The notes under the pieces: model-generated
What the model was told of the DNA's origin: nothing
What the model saw: the letters and a program-made list of their open reading frames with translations, nothing else
Databases searched by the model: none
Shown here: positions 1-9,941 of the stretch, piece after piece
Layout: every line of letters starts with the position of its first letter
How positions within the stretch are numbered: the stretch's first letter is position 1
Assembly (NCBI RefSeq): GCF_017833525.1
Contig: NZ_JAFICD010000001.1
Coordinates: 1,116,001-1,180,000, forward strand
DNA length: 64,000 bases
DNA from: Duganella sp. 1411
GTDB lineage: Bacteria; Pseudomonadota; Gammaproteobacteria; Burkholderiales; Burkholderiaceae_D
Direction of reading: 5' to 3'
Made by a program: the position numbers and the translations under genes

Positions 1-1
1 T

Positions 2-241
2 GGTTACGAAGATCATGCCGTCTTATTTGAGTACACAAACAAAAAGACATCTCTTCGAGATGATTTTCTTTTACAAAGCTGCTTAAATTCTATTTCATTG
101 GATCCCGGGGGTGACGACGATATCTTAAAATCACTCTTTGTTGACCAACATAACCATTCAATAAGATTTAGATGGCTCACCGATGCAGAGGATCAGAACC
201 ATACATTGACAATTGCGAACGGAAAATTTCTGTTGAAGTAA
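2..241 (+). CDS. C-terminal end of an unknown protein (5' partial)
   Basis: An open frame runs from the window edge to a TAA at 239-241 and encodes the last 79 residues of a protein that starts upstream. The piece is acidic and hydrophilic, with a run GGDDD and the ending NGKFLLK. I do not recognise the family. Base composition is clearly lower in G+C than the rest of the window and codons such as TTA, ATA and AGA are used, unlike the neighbours, which suggests acquired DNA. No membrane segment is visible. It could be an immunity-type or other small accessory protein, but nothing here establishes a function. Confidence 0.55.
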   Translation, partial: GYEDHAVLFEYTNKKTSLRDDFLLQSCLNSISLDPGGDDDILKSLFVDQHNHSIRFRWLTDAEDQNHTLTIANGKFLLK

Positions 242-514
242 CAGTCAGTAGGAATTTCTAGCCCAGATGACCCACTTATCTCTTCAAACCATTTCCAGCC
301 GAACTTGCCCGAAGACTAGTATGAGTGTGGAAGATGCACCAAAACAGAGTCCCCCTGAAGGCAAAGGGATCAAACGCATTAATCGCCTGTATTCATCAAA
401 GCACTACCAATCTCGATGCGAGTCGACCAAGTGGCATTATTAGAACGATCCGTACCTCCGATTAACATCACCGCCCGCCGTTGCGTGCCTTACGTCAGTT
501 GAACAGCCCCACAC
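242..514. other. AT-richer intergenic stretch, no convincing gene
   Basis: This 273-base stretch separates the foreign-looking gene end from the next secreted-protein gene. A 58-codon frame (267-443, plus strand) is open, but it has no good ribosome site, no recognisable motif and no coding-like composition, so I do not call it. Composition shifts from AT-rich to the GC-rich host style around 450-520, which looks like the edge of an inserted segment. I see no att site or inverted repeat. Confidence 0.4.
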
Positions 515-1506
515 GTGTTTCGCCCACAATTAACATTCCTGCTTCTCTTCTCGACGGGCTGCTGCTCAGCCCAAACTTTATGCATGCCTGCAGAAAAAAC
601 CTTCTTCTCCTGTCCTGCCGCGAAGAAGATCGTATCTTTTTGTACCACTGCCGATACGAGGACCTATCGCTTCGGCAAGCCGAAGAAAATCGAGATGGCT
701 TACACGGGCGGCGTGGTGGACCAGAAATTCAGTCGCACATCGGTGCTCGGCGCGAGCAACGCGGCCAACATTATTTCATTCACCAACAAAAATGTGGAAT
801 ATCAGCTGATTTCTCCAATGCGCGGTGGTCCCTTCCTTGAAGTCAGGAAAGGCGACAAAATGCTCGCAGACATTGCTTGTGAGAACGGTTGGGCAAAGAC
901 AGTCGGTGATCCTGACCAGTCATCGCCGTTCATCAAAGAGCCGGCAATGGACGAAAGCAAGGAGCAGGAAAAAAAAATGAGCGCTCTAGACGCGGGCTAT
1001 TTGGCATCCCAGCACATCGCGGTGCAGGGCGACCTGGTCAGCGCCCGGCACGTGGCGGATACAACTGGCGAACACGTCCTCGTCCTCAGCCGCAAGCATG
1101 ATCGCGACGCGATCCAGCTCAACGCCGCCTATTTCACCAATCGAGCTGGCGGCAGGAATGGATCATCCGCGACGGCGTCGATTGCCCCGGCCTGGACGCG
1201 GACGCCAGCTTCTTCCCCGCCGCCCTCACCTTCACCGATCTGAACCACGATGGACGGATGAAAGTGACCGTCAGCTACCGCACCTTTTGCAGCGGCGGCG
1301 TCGATCCCTACACGGTCAAAGTCATCCTCAGGGACGGCGCCACCAAGCTGGCGATCCGGGGCGAGTCGCTAGTGCGCTTCCCCGGCCAGCCGCCGTTTGG
1401 CGGCACACACCAGCACGACAAGGCCCTGCTTTCCCCCGCCTACGCGGCATATAAGCAGCATCTCGACCAGATCTGGAAAGTAGTCTCCGCCGACAACCGT
1501 AAATAG
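515..1506 (+). pseudogene. Secreted protein of unknown function, frameshifted near 1130-1141
   Basis: The frame opening at 515 begins with a hydrophobic N-terminus followed by CCSAQ, as in a signal peptide, and reads sensibly to about residue 206 (AAYFTN). It then becomes proline/arginine-rich nonsense ending at 1243. A different frame takes over at about 1135 and reads SWRQEWIIRDGVDCPGLDAD, then LNHDGRMKV and FCSGGVDPYTVKVI, ending at TAA 1504-1506. Joining the two halves needs a 1-base correction inside 1130-1141 and gives a protein of about 330 residues. From memory it resembles the RefSeq family named M949_RS01915 (surface polysaccharide biosynthesis), but I hold that name loosely. Either a real pseudogene or a sequencing indel explains the break. 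Confidence 0.6.
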
Positions 1507-1553
1507 CCGCCGGCGCCAGCGCGTCCAGCCCCCTGCGGCCGACTTTCTCTTTG

Positions 1554-1559
1554 TATAAT
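1554..1559 (+). promoter_or_regulatory. Possible -10 box for the MHS transporter gene
   Basis: A perfect TATAAT lies 72 bases before the transporter start in otherwise GC-rich sequence. No good -35 hexamer sits 16-18 bases upstream, so the assignment is weak. Confidence 0.3.
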
Positions 1560-1630
1560 GACTTCGCTCGGCCAGTCACCGCAGTGAAGGGCTCGCCCTG
1601 CCATCGACAACAACAACGAGGCGTACCAAT

Positions 1631-2983
1631 ATGCACAACAACGAAAACGACGCGGCAAAGCCGGCCCGGGCCGCATCGGGCCAGGGCATCTCCAAAAGCC
1701 CCCAAGAAACCGCCGCGCCCGATCGCCCACTCACGCGCCAGGACTACAAAACCCTGTCGCTGGCCGCCCTCGGCGGCGCGCTGGAATTCTACGACTTCAT
1801 CATCTTCGTCTTTTTCGCCACCTCGATCGGCGCCCTGTTCTTCCCGCCGACGATGCCGGACTGGTTGCGCCTGTTCCAGACCTTCGGCATCTTCGCCGCC
1901 GGCTACGTGGTGCGCCCGCTCGGCGGAATGGTGATGGCGCACTTCGGCGACCTGGCGGGGCGCAAGAAGATGTTCAACCTGTCGATCCTGCTGATGGCGG
2001 TGCCGACCCTGCTGATCGGCCTGCTGCCGACCTACGCCAATATCGGCCTGGCCGCGCCGCTGCTGTTGTTGCTGTTGCGCGTGTGCCAGGGCGCGGCCGT
2101 CGGCGGCGAGGTGCCCGGCGCGTGGGTGTTCGTATCCGAGCATGTGCCGGCGCGCCGCATCGGCTACGCCTGCGGCACGCTGACCGCCGGCTTGACCTTC
2201 GGCATCCTGCTCGGCTCGCTGGTCGCGACCGGCATCAACAGCGTCTACACGCCGCAACAGGTGCTGGACCACGGCTGGCGCCTGCCATTCCTGCTGGGCG
2301 GGGTGTTCGGCCTGGGCGCGATGTACCTGCGGCGCTGGCTGCACGAGACGCCGGTCTTCCTCGAGCTGCAGCAGCGCAAGGCGCTGGCCGCCGAGATGCC
2401 GCTCAAGGCCGTGCTGCGCCAGCACCGCGGCGCGGTCGGGCTGTCGATGCTGCTGACGTGGATGCTGTCGGCCGCCATCGTCGTGGTGATCCTGATGACG
2501 CCGGCGCTGCTGCAAAAGGTCTACGGCTTCGACGCCCGCACCGCCCTGCCCGCCAACACGGCTGCGACCTTGTGCCTGGCAGTCGGTTGCGTGATCTACG
2601 GCGTGCTGGCCGACCGCTTCGGCGCGCGCCGCATGCTGATCGCCGGCGCCGTGCTGCTGGCCGTGTGCACCTGGGTGTTCTACACCACGCTCAAGGTGCG
2701 TCCCGACCTGCTGCTGCCGCTGTACGCGCTGTTGGGGCTGAGCGTGGGCGTGGTCGGCGTTGTGCCCAGCGCGATGGTGCGCGCGTTCCCGGCGCCGGTG
2801 CGCTTTTCGGGCCTGTCGTTCTCCTACAATGTGGCCTACGCCATCTTCGGCGGATTGACGCCGATCATGGTGACATTGATGCTGAAAACCCAGCCGCTGG
2901 CGCCGGCCTACTACGTGATGGCGCTGTGCGGCATCGGCGCGGTGACGGCGCTGTTCATCAAGGAGCGTCCGCTGACCGCCTGA
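1631..2983 (+). CDS. MFS transporter, metabolite:H+ symporter (MHS) family
   Basis: This 450-residue inner-membrane protein has the MHS signature set: GGALEFYDFIIF in the first helix, VVRPLGGMVMAHFGDLAGRK in the loop 2-3 region, RVCQGAAVGGEVPGAWVF around helices 4-5, and about twelve hydrophobic segments. MHS members (ProP, KgtP, ShiA and relatives) import small organic acids or osmolytes with protons. The particular substrate cannot be read from sequence. The start at 1631 is preceded by GAGG at a normal distance. The first 38 residues are a hydrophilic extension (K/R/P-rich) before helix 1. The gene stands alone, with a possible -10 box upstream. A second MHS protein is encoded at 36230-37528 but is only distantly similar. 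Confidence 0.9.
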   Translation: MHNNENDAAKPARAASGQGISKSPQETAAPDRPLTRQDYKTLSLAALGGALEFYDFIIFVFFATSIGALFFPPTMPDWLRLFQTFGIFAAGYVVRPLGGMVMAHFGDLAGRKKMFNLSILLMAVPTLLIGLLPTYANIGLAAPLLLLLLRVCQGAAVGGEVPGAWVFVSEHVPARRIGYACGTLTAGLTFGILLGSLVATGINSVYTPQQVLDHGWRLPFLLGGVFGLGAMYLRRWLHETPVFLELQQRKALAAEMPLKAVLRQHRGAVGLSMLLTWMLSAAIVVVILMTPALLQKVYGFDARTALPANTAATLCLAVGCVIYGVLADRFGARRMLIAGAVLLAVCTWVFYTTLKVRPDLLLPLYALLGLSVGVVGVVPSAMVRAFPAPVRFSGLSFSYNVAYAIFGGLTPIMVTLMLKTQPLAPAYYVMALCGIGAVTALFIKERPLTA

Positions 2984-3144
2984 GGCCGGACGTCGGGGGC
3001 GGCAATCGGTGAGAAACACCAACCGCCGCCGCGCGCACCGCACGTCAAAAAAGCCGTGTTGGGCGGGAGGAAATGCTATCGTTCGGCTCTCGGGCCCGGT
3101 TCGACCGACCCACCACCCGCCACCGCCACCGGAAAAGTTCGCCC

Positions 3145-5304
3145 ATGCCGCATCGCCCGTCCCCGCCCCACCCCGCCCACGACATCGCCTTCGCCGCCGG
3201 CGGCGGGCGGATGGGGGAGTTGCTGCGGACGCTGGACTGGGCGGCCACGCCGCTGGGCCCGCTAGCGGACTGGCCGCCGGCGCTGCGCACCACGGTCAGC
3301 ATCATGCTCGGCTCGAGCCATCCGATGTACATCGCCTGGGGACCGGGCCTGCACCTGCTGTTCAACGACGCCTACCGGCCGATCCTGGGCGCGCTCGCCG
3401 ATCCGCCCGAGAACGCGCTGGGCAAGCCGTTCCACGAGGTCTGGAGCGACGTCTGGCACCAGGTCGGCCCGATGCTCAACGGCGCCATGGCCGGCGTCTG
3501 CACCCACGCCGAGGACCAGCCGTTCATCCTGCACCGCCACGGCTATGCGGAACAGATGTACGCGACGTTCTCGGTCGGCCCGGTCCGTGACGAGACCGGC
3601 GCGGTGGCCGGGGTGTTTTGCGTGTGCACCGAGACCACCCGGCAAAAGCGGGTCGAGGAGCGCCTGCGCCTGCTCGACACCATCGGCAAGGCCACCAGCA
3701 TCGCCGCCGACGCCAAGACCATCATGGCCGAGGCCACGCGCCTGCTGGGCCGGCACCTGGACGTCACGCGCGTGGCCTACGCCGACCTGGAGCCGGACAA
3801 CGACCGCTTCACGATCCGCCACGACTGGACCGTCGAGGGCGCCTTCAGCACGGTGGGCGTGTATTCGCTCGACCTGTTCGGCAGCCGCGCCACCGGCAAC
3901 CTGCGGGCTGGAAAGACGCTGCAAATCAATAACGTCGACACCGAACTGGCGTCCGGCGACGGCTACGAGATGTTCAACCAGATCGGCATCAAGGCCATCA
4001 TCTGCTGTCCGCTGGTCAAGGCCGGCAAGCTGGTGGCGATGATGGCGGTGCACCAGCGCCATCCGCGCGCCTGGTCGGCCGACGAGGTGGCGCTGGTGGA
4101 GGACGTGGTGGAACGCTGCTGGGCGCACATCGAGCGGGTGCGCTCGACCGAGGCGCTGCGCGAGGCCGACCGCCACAAGTCCGAATTCCTGGCCACCCTG
4201 GCCCACGAGCTGCGCAATCCGCTGGCGCCGGTGCGCAACGGCCTGGAAATCATGAAACTGGCCGGCGGCGATCCGGTATCGATGGCCAACGTGCGCGCGA
4301 TGATGGAACGCCAGGTGTCGCACATGGTGCACCTGATTAACGACCTGCTCGATATCGCGCGCGTCTCCAGCGGCAAGCTGGTGCTCAAAAAGGAGCGCGC
4401 CGAGCTCAAGACGCTGGTGGCGCTGGCGGTCGAGACCAGCCAGCCGCTGCTCGACGCGGCCGGCCACACGCTGACGGTGCGCCTGCCCGAGGCCGCCGCC
4501 GTGGTCGACGTCGACGTGGTCCGCCTCAGCCAGGTGCTCAGCAACCTGTTGTCGAACGCCGCCAAGTACACGCCGGCCGGCGGCCACATCGCCATCTCGG
4601 CCGCGGTGGCCGACGGGCAATTGCTGATCGAGGTAGCCGACGACGGCATGGGCATCCCGGCCGAATCGATCACCAGCGTGTTCGACATGTTCACCCAGGT
4701 CGGGCGCAGCATCGCCAATTCAAAAGGCGGGCTGGGCATCGGCCTGTCGCTGGTGCGCCGGCTGCTGGAGCTGCACGGCGGCAGCGTCACGGCGGCCAGT
4801 CCCGGCGTCGGTCTGGGCAGCAAGTTCACGATCCGGCTGCCGCTGGCCGACGGCGGCGACGCCGCGCGGCAGGCGCCGGCCCATACCTTGCAAGCGGCGG
4901 CGCCGGCCGCGCGGCTGCGCGTGCTCATCACCGACGACAACCACGACGCCGCCGACACGCTGCGCGAGCTGCTGCAAAACGACGGCCACGAGACGCGCGT
5001 CGCCTACGACGGCGCCAGCGCGCTGGCCGTCGCCGAAACGTTCCGGCCACACGTGGCGCTGCTCGACATCGGCATGCCCGGCATGGACGGCTACCAGACG
5101 GCGCGCGCCATGCGCGCCCTGCCCGGCCTGGAGCACGTCACGCTGGCCGCGCTGACCGGCTGGGGCGCCGCCGAGGACCGCGCCCGCTCGCGCGCGGCCG
5201 GCTTCGACCATCACTTGCTCAAGCCGGTGGTGCTGGCCGAGCTGCAAGCGATGCTGCGCCAGGCCGCGGCCGCCGACGGCGATCCGGCTACCACGGCACG
5301 GTGA
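3145..5304 (+). CDS. PAS-GAF hybrid sensor histidine kinase with C-terminal receiver
   Basis: The 719-residue soluble protein has, in order, a PAS-like domain (about 15-165, with [11 protein letters not shown] and [14 protein letters not shown]), a GAF domain (about 170-330), a HisKA dimerisation helix with the phospho-accepting His in [12 protein letters not shown], a HATPase domain with [13 protein letters not shown], and a receiver domain (about 595-710) with the Asp in [13 protein letters not shown] and the conserved Lys in LLKP. No membrane segment is present, so it senses cytoplasmic signals. I chose ATG 3145. An upstream ATG at 3073 adds 24 poorly conserved residues, and its purine-rich GGGAGG is only two bases away. 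The kinase core closely resembles that of the kinase at 10399-11766, so the two are paralogues. Its 3' end overlaps the convergent gene by 17 bases. Confidence 0.9.
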   Translation: MPHRPSPPHPAHDIAFAAGGGRMGELLRTLDWAATPLGPLADWPPALRTTVSIMLGSSHPMYIAWGPGLHLLFNDAYRPILGALADPPENALGKPFHEVWSDVWHQVGPMLNGAMAGVCTHAEDQPFILHRHGYAEQMYATFSVGPVRDETGAVAGVFCVCTETTRQKRVEERLRLLDTIGKATSIAADAKTIMAEATRLLGRHLDVTRVAYADLEPDNDRFTIRHDWTVEGAFSTVGVYSLDLFGSRATGNLRAGKTLQINNVDTELASGDGYEMFNQIGIKAIICCPLVKAGKLVAMMAVHQRHPRAWSADEVALVEDVVERCWAHIERVRSTEALREADRHKSEFLATLAHELRNPLAPVRNGLEIMKLAGGDPVSMANVRAMMERQVSHMVHLINDLLDIARVSSGKLVLKKERAELKTLVALAVETSQPLLDAAGHTLTVRLPEAAAVVDVDVVRLSQVLSNLLSNAAKYTPAGGHIAISAAVADGQLLIEVADDGMGIPAESITSVFDMFTQVGRSIANSKGGLGIGLSLVRRLLELHGGSVTAASPGVGLGSKFTIRLPLADGGDAARQAPAHTLQAAAPAARLRVLITDDNHDAADTLRELLQNDGHETRVAYDGASALAVAETFRPHVALLDIGMPGMDGYQTARAMRALPGLEHVTLAALTGWGAAEDRARSRAAGFDHHLLKPVVLAELQAMLRQAAAADGDPATTAR

Positions 5305-6277
5305 GCACCAGCGACCCGTAGAACTTGCGCTTGGCCGTCGACGTGACCAGCGGACTGGCGCTCTGCAACGAAAACGACACCGACGCCCGCGGCAAACCAT
5401 ACGCGACGCCGGCCACGGCGACGCTCTGCTTGCGGCGCAACTCGGCCGTGCCGCTGTCGGCGTAGCGGTTCTCGCCGATCCCTGCGTGCGAGAACACCCG
5501 GTCCCCGTGCAGCCCGGCATAGACGAACCACCCGCTGCCCAGCAGCACCGGATCGGCGCTGCGCAGTTCCTGCCGCAACGACGCCGGGTAGCTGCGTTTG
5601 AGTCCGGTGCCATAGCGCAGCACGATGCTGGCCCCGGCCGACGACTGCAAATTGCCCAGCGTGCCGCCGGCCACGACGATCGCGTCGGCGCCCGGCCCGG
5701 CCGCCCCGTCCGCGCCCCAGCGCCAGCCGCGATAGCGCTCCACGCCCAGCAACAGGCGGTTCGGTCCCTGGCTGTCCCAGCCTTGCGGGCGTTCCGAGCC
5801 GATCAGGCGGTGGATCAGCGTCTGCGACCGGCGCGCGCCCGACGCCGGGCCCATGACGCCAATGCGCAAGCCGACGATGTCGGCCACCTCGTCGCGCACC
5901 GCCACCTGGCCGGCGCCGAGCCACAGCGCGCCGACATAGGGCGCGTCGGCCGGGTCGGGCTGCTTGCGGCTCAGGTCGCGCGGCGTCACCATGATCTGGC
6001 TCAGCGAGAATCGGGTCGACACCGCCGGGCCGACGCCCAGCCACGGGGCCAGCGCGCCCACCACCGGCAGCGGCGCGATCGAGGTTTGCCCGGGCGACAC
6101 GCTGCGCAAGTGGGCCAGCGTGATGCCGCTGGTGTAGCCGCCGCCGTCGCTGGCGGCGAAGGCGTCGTTCTGCACCATCAGCGACAGGCGGCTTTCCCCG
6201 GCCTGCGCTGGCGCCGGGGACAAAAGTAAGCAGAAAAGAACACGGGATAAACGACGGGGAGTCAGCGATATCTTCAT
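5288..6277 (-). CDS. LpxR-like outer-membrane lipid A deacylase family protein
   Basis: This predicted 329-residue outer-membrane beta-barrel protein has a signal peptide (basic start, hydrophobic core, cleavage after AQA). LpxR-family features are the early NDAF, the GYTSGI segment and DAPYVGALW, followed by strands ending in an aromatic-rich C-terminus (VLTVPW). LpxR enzymes remove the 3'-acyloxyacyl group of lipid A at the outer leaflet. I have not confirmed the catalytic residues, so activity is inferred from the family. I chose ATG 6277 because the signal peptide then starts correctly. A longer frame to 6307 adds ten unlikely residues. The gene is monocistronic and convergent with the upstream kinase gene. 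Confidence 0.75.
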   Translation of the reverse strand: MKISLTPRRLSRVLFCLLLSPAPAQAGESRLSLMVQNDAFAASDGGGYTSGITLAHLRSVSPGQTSIAPLPVVGALAPWLGVGPAVSTRFSLSQIMVTPRDLSRKQPDPADAPYVGALWLGAGQVAVRDEVADIVGLRIGVMGPASGARRSQTLIHRLIGSERPQGWDSQGPNRLLLGVERYRGWRWGADGAAGPGADAIVVAGGTLGNLQSSAGASIVLRYGTGLKRSYPASLRQELRSADPVLLGSGWFVYAGLHGDRVFSHAGIGENRYADSGTAELRRKQSVAVAGVAYGLPRASVSFSLQSASPLVTSTAKRKFYGSLVLTVPW

Positions 6278-6490
6278 TGTGGACGGAACACATTCAACCA
6301 AACCCATGATAGTCGAAAACGCAAAACGCCGGATCGCGCGCCATTCGTGCGCGCCGCCTCCGTTTGAGCGCCGTCAGCGCCGCCGCCGCGCAGACGCCTA
6401 CAGTTGGGGCAGCCCGGGGGCGGGCCGCCGCCCACGCCGGCGCCAGTGCAAGCGCCTGCTTGCGCTCACTTTCCGCAAGGAGACCTTATC

Positions 6491-8452
6491 ATGCAACATC
6501 TTTGGATCGACAACGGCGGGTTGCGCCGGCACGCCATCGCCGCCGCCCTGGCGGTTTTGCTGGCGCCGGCCGCGGCCGTGGCAGCGGCCACCGACGCCGC
6601 CGACACCGGCGCGGCCGTTGCCCCCGCGCGGACCGCGCCCGTCTACAGCGTCATCAACCTGTCGCCGGACGCGTCCACCGCCCTGCTGAACGAACGCGGC
6701 CAGGCCGCCTTCGGCTCCGCCGGGGCCGGCGGCGCGAACGGTTTCTTCGACGGCGACCGCGTCCACGACATCGGCTCGCTGGGCGGCGGCTATACCTGGA
6801 TCAACGGTCTCAACGACAACGGCGTGGTGGTCGGCCAGTCGCTCGACCGCGACTGGCACGGCAACGTCCTGGGCTTCGCCTGGACCTTGCGCGACGGCAT
6901 GCGCGCGCTGCCCGGCGACTCGGTCAGCACCGCGCGCGACATCAACGACCGCAACGTCATCGTCGGCGACACGCCGGCGCCCGGCGTGAGCGCGCGCGCC
7001 GTGCGCTGGAATCCGGACGGCACGATCACGCCGCTGGGGCCGCTTCCACTGTCGCTGTCGGAGGCGTTCGCCGTCAACGAGCTCAACGTCTCGACCGGTT
7101 TCGCCGACGTCGCCAGCGGCGACATCCACGCCACGCTGTGGGACAAGGACGGCGCGCTGACCGACCTCGGCACGCTGGGCGGCGGGCGCGCGTTCGGCCT
7201 GCACATCAACGAGCGCAACGAGGTGGCCGGCGAATCGGACAACGCCACCGACGAGCGCGTCCTCGGCTTCTTCTGGAGCCGGCGCAGCGGCATGGTGCCG
7301 ATCGACGTCGAGGGCGGCGGCACCGCGCTGGTGGCCGGCCTGAACGACCGCGGCGAGGTGATCGGCAACGCCGACCGCGGCGACCGCGACACGGCCTACC
7401 TGTGGACGCTGGCGCGCGGCTTGACGCCGCTGCCGCCGGGCACGGCGACGCACACCGGCGTGCGCGACATCAATAACAAGAGCGAGATGGTCGGTTGGAC
7501 CATCCGCTCCGGGCGGGACTGGCACGATTCGCGCGCGGCGCTGTGGCAATCGGCGGGCGCGCTGCCGGTCGACCTGAACACGCGCCTGCACCGTCCGCCG
7601 GCCGGGCTGGTGCTGCGGGCCGGCGCGGCCATCAACGAGGCCGGCACCATCCTGGCGTACTCCAACGCCGGCCTGGTCATGCTGCGTCCGGGCAAGACCG
7701 GCACCGACGCGCCGGTGCTCGGCCCGCTGCTGGGGCTTGCACCCACGCTCGAGGTCGGGCAGGACGTGGTGGTGACGGCCGGCTTCGTCGACAACGCGCG
7801 CACGCAGACCCACACCGGCAGCGCCACGTGGACCGACGGCTGCCCGGCGCCGGCGCCCGTGGTCCACGAGGCGAACGGCGTCGGCGAGCTGCGGCTGCGA
7901 CATCGCCTGTGCGCCGCCGGCTACCACCTGCTGACGGCGCGCGTCACCGACACGGACGGCCTCTACGCCGAAGCGCGACAGGAGATCGTCGTCGCCAGCG
8001 CCACCATCGCGGCGCTGGCCGGCAAAGGGTCGCTGCCCGGCGGCGCGTCGCTGGGGCGCGGCCACCGCGACCTGCCGCTGGCGTTCGCGCTCTGGGCGCC
8101 GCTCGGCAGCGGCGCCGCCGCCGGCGAGCCCGTCGTCAGTCTGTCCGGTCCGTTCCAGTTCCGCAGCGACCAGATGACGACCACCGCCAGCGGCCACCGG
8201 GCCCGCGTGGAAGGCACCGGACGGCTCAACGGCCGCGACGGCTATCGCTTCGTGGTCGAGGCCTCCGGCGGCGAAGGCGCCGGCGCAACCGGCGCGGGAC
8301 CGGACCGGCTGCGGGTGCGGGTGACGCATGTGGACGCCGTCACCGGCGCCGAGGCGCTCGATTACGACAACGGCGCGCGGGCCGGCGGGAACGCCGTCGC
8401 CGCGCCGGACCGCACCGCCGTGGCGGCGGGCGGGCTGACGCTGCGCCACTGA
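6491..8452 (+). CDS. Secreted HAF-repeat (extracellular beta-propeller-like) protein
   Basis: The 653-residue exported protein has a signal peptide (hydrophobic stretch ending in AVAAA) and then a series of about seven repeats of the HAF type. These alternate INDRN/LNDNG-type turns with LGTLGGG or DIGSLGGGY motifs and WTLRDG / LWDKDG strands, for example GLNDNGVVVGQS and HINERNEVAGES. Such repeats form extracellular propellers of unknown biochemical role. The last 200 residues lack repeats and look like a beta-sandwich domain. ATG 6491 is chosen because AAGGAG lies eight bases before it; a frame from 6404 adds a non-conserved leader. It faces the KaiC-like gene, with 37 bases between the stop codons. 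Confidence 0.8.
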   Translation: MQHLWIDNGGLRRHAIAAALAVLLAPAAAVAAATDAADTGAAVAPARTAPVYSVINLSPDASTALLNERGQAAFGSAGAGGANGFFDGDRVHDIGSLGGGYTWINGLNDNGVVVGQSLDRDWHGNVLGFAWTLRDGMRALPGDSVSTARDINDRNVIVGDTPAPGVSARAVRWNPDGTITPLGPLPLSLSEAFAVNELNVSTGFADVASGDIHATLWDKDGALTDLGTLGGGRAFGLHINERNEVAGESDNATDERVLGFFWSRRSGMVPIDVEGGGTALVAGLNDRGEVIGNADRGDRDTAYLWTLARGLTPLPPGTATHTGVRDINNKSEMVGWTIRSGRDWHDSRAALWQSAGALPVDLNTRLHRPPAGLVLRAGAAINEAGTILAYSNAGLVMLRPGKTGTDAPVLGPLLGLAPTLEVGQDVVVTAGFVDNARTQTHTGSATWTDGCPAPAPVVHEANGVGELRLRHRLCAAGYHLLTARVTDTDGLYAEARQEIVVASATIAALAGKGSLPGGASLGRGHRDLPLAFALWAPLGSGAAAGEPVVSLSGPFQFRSDQMTTTASGHRARVEGTGRLNGRDGYRFVVEASGGEGAGATGAGPDRLRVRVTHVDAVTGAEALDYDNGARAGGNAVAAPDRTAVAAGGLTLRH

Positions 8453-8489
8453 CGCGGCCGGGCGCGGCGCCGCGGCGCGGCCGGGCGCG
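8453..8489. repeat. Short GC direct repeat between two convergent genes
   Basis: The 14-base unit CGCGGCCGGGCGCG occurs at 8453-8466 and again at 8476-8489, flanking a GC palindrome GCGCCGCGGCGC. It fills the gap between two stop codons. It could form a strong hairpin, but there is no U-tract, so I do not call it a terminator. Confidence 0.4.
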
Positions 8490-9941
8490 CTACGGCGCCG
8501 CCGTCGCCGGGCGCCCGGTCAGGATGCCGACATATTGCGTCAGCGGCTCGCCGATGACGATGCCGTCGGCGGTGATGTCGAAGAAGCGGATATCCTTGCT
8601 GTGGTCGCTAGAGCGCACCTTGACCACCGACATCACGCGCTTGAACTGCCCCTCGAGCTCGACGTAGCGCTGCATGACGATGGCGTCGGCCAGGAAGGCG
8701 TTGCCGTAGGAGCTGAAGCGCAGCATCTCGTAGCGGTCCTCGAGCTCGGCCGTCATCAGCACGGTCACCCCCATCGCCGTCAGCACCGCCACCATGCGGT
8801 ACAGCGACTCGCGGAAGTCGTCGCGGAACGACGACGCCAGCGCCAGCTCGAAGCCCGACAGCGAGTCGATCACCACCCGCTTGGCCCCCATGCGCTTGAT
8901 CATGCCGACCAGGTCGTGCAGGATCTCGTCGATCGACAGGTCCAGCGTGCGGGTGTTGATGACGCCGACCCGGCCGCTGGCGATCAGTTCGTTGAGCTGA
9001 TGGCTCAGCAGCTGGTTCGGGCTTTTCTCGAAGGCGGCGATGACGCCGGCCTCGCCGACGCGCACGCCCTCGGCCAGGAACTGCGTGGCCAGCACCGACT
9101 TGCCCGAGCCGGACGGCCCCACCAGCAGCAGCGAATAGCCGGCCGGCACGCCGCCGCCCATCATCGCGTCGAGCTCGGCCACGCCGGTCGACAGGCGCTG
9201 CTCGCCGTCGATGCTGACCTCGCGCGCGCTGGCGCCGAGCATGGCGCGCGGGAAGATGTCGACGCCGTTGTCGCTGATGCGGAAGGTGTGCACGCCCAGG
9301 CTCTGCGCCTGGCCGCGCATCTTGACCACCTGGATCTTGCGCACCAGCGCGTCGCGCTGGACCAGCTGCGACATCCAGATGATGCCGTCGGCCACCGTGA
9401 ACACCGGGCTCGACTCGGCCTCCGGCGCCAGGTACTCGCCGATCAGGAAGGTGGTGGCCAGCCAGCTGGTCATCTGCATGCCCAGCTGCTGGACGAAGTG
9501 CTGCAGGCCGGCCGCGCCGCGGTCCATGCCCTGGGCCGACTGCACCACCGAGCGGAAGGAGTCGACGAAGACCAGGCTCGGCGAGAAGTTGCGCACCTCG
9601 TCGGCGATACGCGCCAGCACCCGGTCGAAGTCGCCCTCGAGCAGGTCGGCCGCCAGGTTGACGAACTTGATCGACTCGTTGACCTTGTCGATGTCGAAAA
9701 ACGGAAACTGCTGCTGGTAGCGCAGCATTTTGAGCGGCGGCTCGCCGAGTACGGTGAAGAACAGCGCGCGCCGCTGCGGGTTGGCCAGCGAAAACATGAT
9801 CTGGTGCGCCATCGTGGTCTTGCCGCTGCCGGGCGTGCCCGCCAGCAGGTTGAAGGAGAACTCGGGAATGCCGCCCCCCAGCAGCTCGTCCAACCCGGGC
9901 ACACCCGTCGCCAGGCGCTGAATCTCGACTTTATTGCTCAT
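8490..9941 (-). CDS. KaiC-like protein with two RecA-type ATPase domains
   Basis: This 483-residue cytoplasmic protein carries two tandem KaiC/RecA domains. Domain 1 has Walker A GTPGSGKTTM near residue 36 and a Walker B-type strand SLVFVDS. Domain 2 has Walker A GPSGSGKSVL near residue 275 and KRVVIDSLSGFEL. By manual alignment to cyanobacterial KaiC, the autophosphorylation pair (Ser431/Thr432 in HISTI) corresponds to Ala-Phe in GNAFL, and the paired catalytic Glu residues are altered (LGEPP in domain 1, FEKSP in domain 2). A phosphorylation clock cycle is therefore unlikely; a switch or scaffold ATPase is more plausible. The ATG overlaps the stop of the small upstream gene (ATGA), so the two should be translated together. 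No KaiA or KaiB is visible. Confidence 0.85.
   Translation of the reverse strand: MSNKVEIQRLATGVPGLDELLGGGIPEFSFNLLAGTPGSGKTTMAHQIMFSLANPQRRALFFTVLGEPPLKMLRYQQQFPFFDIDKVNESIKFVNLAADLLEGDFDRVLARIADEVRNFSPSLVFVDSFRSVVQSAQGMDRGAAGLQHFVQQLGMQMTSWLATTFLIGEYLAPEAESSPVFTVADGIIWMSQLVQRDALVRKIQVVKMRGQAQSLGVHTFRISDNGVDIFPRAMLGASAREVSIDGEQRLSTGVAELDAMMGGGVPAGYSLLLVGPSGSGKSVLATQFLAEGVRVGEAGVIAAFEKSPNQLLSHQLNELIASGRVGVINTRTLDLSIDEILHDLVGMIKRMGAKRVVIDSLSGFELALASSFRDDFRESLYRMVAVLTAMGVTVLMTAELEDRYEMLRFSSYGNAFLADAIVMQRYVELEGQFKRVMSVVKVRSSDHSKDIRFFDITADGIVIGEPLTQYVGILTGRPATAAP

Noticed and set aside
267..443. Short 58-codon frame in the AT-richer start region
   Set aside because: It has no ribosome site, no motif and no coding-like composition.
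8453..8489. GC hairpin between convergent genes as a rho-independent terminator
   Set aside because: No T-run follows on either strand. It is only described as a repeat.
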